DNA of 64,000 nucleotides, from positions 62,001 through 126,000 of the forward strand of contig NZ_JABBFZ010000012.1 in NCBI RefSeq assembly GCF_012927125.1. Reading direction: 5' to 3'. The notes beneath the pieces are model-generated. The model searched no databases and was not told the origin of the DNA. It saw nothing but the letters and a program-made list of their open reading frames with translations. Below are positions 61,302-64,000 of the stretch, piece by piece. This DNA comes from Paraburkholderia antibiotica. Lineage in GTDB: Bacteria > Pseudomonadota > Gammaproteobacteria > Burkholderiales > Burkholderiaceae. Position 1 is the first letter of the stretch. The number at the start of each line of letters is the position of its first letter. Made by a program: the position numbers and the translations under genes.

Positions 61302-62567
61302 ATGAAAATCCTGATCCTGCATCGTATTCCCTATCAGAAGATCGATTATCACCGCGGCATCGATCACGAGCGCCACGACGTCGTCTACTTTGGCAAGAAG
61401 GAGGCGCTTCTCACGCTACCCGCTGCGTTGCGCTGCACGGCGGTCGAACGTCCGGGTGTAGCCTCTGCCCTCGATGAAGCGAGGCAATGGCTGCAGGCCA
61501 ATCCACAGCATTTCGATCGAGTGATCTCGCTGTCGGAATACGAATTGCTCGATGCGGCTCATCTGCGCGAATGGCTCGACGTGCCCGGCGCGCCGGTTGA
61601 GCAGGTGCGGCTCGCGCGCGACAAGATGTTGATGAAGGAAGCGGTGGCACGCGCGGGGCTTCGCGTGCCGCGCTTTCTGTCGCTACCGGAATTTCTCGCC
61701 TCGGGCGGGCGCGCGCCATGGCAACCGGCGACCGTGCTCAAGCCGCATAGCGGCGCGTCGAGCGAGGACGTCGTCATTTTCCCGACCGCAGCCGAAGCCT
61801 TCGATGCGCTCGTTGCCAGGCGCTCGGGCGTGGTGTCGCTGGACACGTCGCAAGGCGATCCGAGCGGATACGAGGTCGAAGAATTCATCAGTGGTCCGAT
61901 CCTTCATTTCGATGGCCTCGTCGACAACGGCCAGGTCACGGTGATGACCGCAAGTGAATACGTCGGCAATTGCCTGCTGTTCGCGAACGGACATCCGCTC
62001 GGCTCCTATCACTATCCGCTCGACGACGAAGAGCGCGAATGGGTGTGCAGCGCCTTGCGCGCAACGGGGATCAATAGCGGCAGCTTTCACCTTGAAGCGA
62101 TCCGGCATGGCGAAGATCTGGTGTTTCTGGAAGTGGCGAATCGCGTTGGCGGGGCGGATGTCGTCAGGACCTTCGAGTTGGCCACGGGCATTCATTTGCC
62201 GTCGCAGGAGCTGAAGATCTTCATGAACGAAGCCGCTTATGCATCCGTGGCACCCGTGTCCGTTCGAGCGAACGACCGGTGGCATGGCTGGTTCGTCTAT
62301 CCCGGTCACCATCTGAGCGACGAGTCGAATCCCGGCGTCGTCGGTACGGATGCGTTCCGGTATAGCGAGTCCATGGTCCATTGGCACGAGCTCGAGCAAG
62401 GCGCCGTGCTCAAGCGTCATATCACCTATCAGGCGCACGAGGTTCCGTTGGCCGGCGTCGTCGTCACCACCAGCGCGCAAACAACGCGCGCATGGATGAA
62501 GACGCTGTTCGACTCGGTTTCATATCGCACCACGACTTTGCCGCGCCACGCTGCGGAGGTTCAATGA
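61302..62567 (+). CDS. ATP-grasp ligase, third of three
   Basis: This 421-residue protein begins MKILILHRIPYQKIDYHRGI. It has RDKMLMKEAVARAGLRVPRFLSL, the ATP-binding lysine in ATVLKPHSGASSEDVVIF, a lid YEVEEFISGPILHFDGLV, and the Mg site LVFLEVANRVGGADVVRTFELATGI (Asn-Arg in place of Asn-Pro-Arg). It is closest in layout to the D-Ala-D-Ala/carnosine-synthase-like ligases. GGAAGGC precedes its ATG. It shares a 4-base ATGA overlap with the downstream exporter gene, so product release and export may be coordinated. Substrate is unknown. Confidence 0.83.
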   Translation: MKILILHRIPYQKIDYHRGIDHERHDVVYFGKKEALLTLPAALRCTAVERPGVASALDEARQWLQANPQHFDRVISLSEYELLDAAHLREWLDVPGAPVEQVRLARDKMLMKEAVARAGLRVPRFLSLPEFLASGGRAPWQPATVLKPHSGASSEDVVIFPTAAEAFDALVARRSGVVSLDTSQGDPSGYEVEEFISGPILHFDGLVDNGQVTVMTASEYVGNCLLFANGHPLGSYHYPLDDEEREWVCSALRATGINSGSFHLEAIRHGEDLVFLEVANRVGGADVVRTFELATGIHLPSQELKIFMNEAAYASVAPVSVRANDRWHGWFVYPGHHLSDESNPGVVGTDAFRYSESMVHWHELEQGAVLKRHITYQAHEVPLAGVVVTTSAQTTRAWMKTLFDSVSYRTTTLPRHAAEVQ

Positions 62568-63769
62568 ATCTGTTTTTACTGGCTACGTTCGTCTATCGCT
62601 TTGCCAACGGTCTGCTGTTTCTGGCGGTCGCGTGGAGTCTGGTTCGCTCGGGCGACGGCGGCGCGATGCCGCTGGCGTTGTCCGCGATTGGCGGCTTCGT
62701 GCCGGCCGTGGTGGCCGCGCCGTTCGCGCGGCGACTGCTCGAGCGGGTCGATACCTGCAAGCTGACGCTGTGGGGCATAGCTGGGCTCTGCGTTTGCGCG
62801 TTGTCGTTCGTACCGCTGCTGCACGTTCCTTTCGCCGTGTTGGCGACCAACTTCGTCGTGCTGTCGATATTTTTTCTGCTCGAAGGCGCATGGGATGCGC
62901 TGCTGGCCGTCATCGCCAACGGTCTTCCGTCGGCTCAAGGCGATAAGCTCAATTCGCGCCAAAGCGCCGCGACCCAGGCGGGGCTCATGCTCGGCGGACT
63001 GCCGCTCGGCCTGCTGATCCGGACGGGGGGGAGCGCGGCGCCGTTTGTTGCCGCGGCAGGTCTGTACGTGATCGCGTTGTTGCTCTTCGCGCTGCCCGCG
63101 CTGCGCCGCGTCACGAAAAGCGCTCAGCGGAAAAATGCGGACCAGACGAACGCGGCACGCACCGCCGATTCCGACACGCAAGCGATCAAGCCCGCGTGGA
63201 CCACGCTGGCGACGCTGGCACTCGTGTGGCCTTGCCTCACGCTCGTGAACATGGTGATGCCGCTCGTAGCGAATAGCCAGGGGGGCGGTACGGTCGAGCA
63301 CGCGGCTGTGCTCGACGCGTCGATCGGACTTGGAATGGCGTGCATCGGCGTCGCGTACGAAAAGCTGATGCGTTTGCCTGTGCGCTCGCAAAAGTACACG
63401 ATCCTCGTGGCGCTCGTGTTTATTCCGCTACCGTTCTTCGCTCTGCTGGCGATGTCTTACTGGCTGCCGGTGTTGGGCATCGCGTTCTTTCTATGCGGCG
63501 TCGGATTCGGCATGCTGCGCGTTAGCGTGCGCAAGCAGCTGATCGCGACCCAGCCCGCGCATCGTGTGGGGCAGATCGTCGCTTCGTGCAATGCCTATGG
63601 CTTTCCGGTACTTGCGCTGCTCGCGCTGCTGTATGCGCGTAGCTGGCAGCTGGGGCCTTTTGTTCCTTTGGCAGCGTTTTTTGCGATTGCGGTTATCGGT
63701 GGCGCGACGTTGCTGGGCAAACCGGTGCGCGAGCGCATTCGAGCGGGGGTCACGACGGACGTCGGCTAA
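62564..63769 (+). CDS. MFS transporter, probable product exporter
   Basis: This 401-residue protein has about eleven to twelve hydrophobic helices; MNLFLLATFVYRFANGLLFLAVAWSLVRSG is the first pair. A cytoplasmic loop (about residues 188-215) is charged and Ala/Thr-rich. A conserved motif FFLCGVGFGMLRVSVRKQLIATQPAHRVG marks the C-terminal half. The start ATG is inside the stop of the last ligase gene. Its place at the end of the operon suggests efflux of, and self-resistance to, the product. It shows little similarity to the MFS gene at 44.6-45.8 kb. Confidence 0.87.
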   Translation: MNLFLLATFVYRFANGLLFLAVAWSLVRSGDGGAMPLALSAIGGFVPAVVAAPFARRLLERVDTCKLTLWGIAGLCVCALSFVPLLHVPFAVLATNFVVLSIFFLLEGAWDALLAVIANGLPSAQGDKLNSRQSAATQAGLMLGGLPLGLLIRTGGSAAPFVAAAGLYVIALLLFALPALRRVTKSAQRKNADQTNAARTADSDTQAIKPAWTTLATLALVWPCLTLVNMVMPLVANSQGGGTVEHAAVLDASIGLGMACIGVAYEKLMRLPVRSQKYTILVALVFIPLPFFALLAMSYWLPVLGIAFFLCGVGFGMLRVSVRKQLIATQPAHRVGQIVASCNAYGFPVLALLALLYARSWQLGPFVPLAAFFAIAVIGGATLLGKPVRERIRAGVTTDVG

Positions 63770-64000
63770 CGCGTATTCATCGTGTTTCGCTGTAGTGAAG
63801 CGTATTAAAGGAGTCTCCTGTCCGAACAATTACCGCCTTCGGTATGTGGAGGATGGGAGGCGAACCCGGCGGCGCGTGAGTGGTGCAGCGTGGCCGCGCC
63901 GGCGCGCGAATGACTGTTATCTATTGTTGCGGTTCTATCGATCTGTCGCCTGCCCTGTGCTACATATACCCGCTGCGAGTCGATCTAAAGAGCGTGCATG
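63770..64000. other. Region after the cluster, to the window edge
   Basis: I see no gene in these 231 bases. No clear rho-independent terminator follows the MFS gene. The sequence ends in GAGCGTGCATG, so a gene might start at the very edge. GC content drops slightly near 63910-63940. Confidence 0.35.

Overview
The window is GC-rich, densely coded DNA. Nearly every housekeeping gene resembles its homologue in Burkholderiaceae, and I read it as a chromosome segment of a Paraburkholderia or Burkholderia-like betaproteobacterium. The indicators are an intracellular PHA depolymerase with the Cupriavidus-type catalytic triad, an rsxB-nth pair, a very large FtsK with a low-complexity linker, tandem c-type cytochromes, DUF1841 and DUF3096 proteins, and rdgC. 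No rRNA, tRNA, CRISPR array, transposase or phage gene was seen.

Layout. 1-9.6 kb: a truncated moxR ATPase gene, two tandem c-type cytochromes, DUF1841, nth and rsxB, a TetR regulator, phaZ, a GH15 glucoamylase-like enzyme and two small proteins. 10-25 kb: a secreted lactonase-fold beta-propeller, the large ftsK, a META-domain lipoprotein, purT, a small lipoprotein, an MliC-type lysozyme inhibitor, an acetolactate-synthase-like TPP enzyme followed by an aldehyde dehydrogenase, a 27-copy 8-bp tandem repeat and rhlE. 25-31 kb: gluQRS, trhO and dnaE. 31-41 kb: a lipopolysaccharide locus of four family-2 glycosyltransferases, one family-4 glycosyltransferase, msbA and an O-antigen-ligase-like membrane protein. 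41-54 kb: rdgC, an orphan FecI/FecR-like pair beside an AT-rich gap, an MFS transporter, two VOC proteins, an NlpC/P60 lipoprotein, a molbindin, free-methionine sulfoxide reductase, a PAS-GGDEF-EAL protein, a TUDOR-like protein and an MscS channel.

54.6-63.8 kb: the most interesting region. One tightly packed plus-strand gene set encodes a LysR regulator, a RidA-family protein, a class-V PLP enzyme, a [2Fe-2S] ferredoxin, a haem-oxygenase-fold (putative diiron) oxidase, three different ATP-grasp ligases and an MFS exporter. Most junctions overlap by 1 to 13 bases, so the genes are probably translated as a coupled set. There is no NRPS or PKS gene. I infer an uncharacterised pathway that oxidises or cleaves an amino-acid-derived substrate, joins building blocks by ATP-dependent amide bond formation and exports the product. 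An AT-rich gap precedes it, and a perfect 12-bp palindrome with a T-N11-A core lies between the regulator and the first enzyme gene.

The rest is mostly core metabolism and envelope biology. The accessory signals are the two AT-rich gaps (about 43.9-44.6 kb and 54.2-54.6 kb), the simple-sequence repeats, and the repeat-bearing linker of FtsK.
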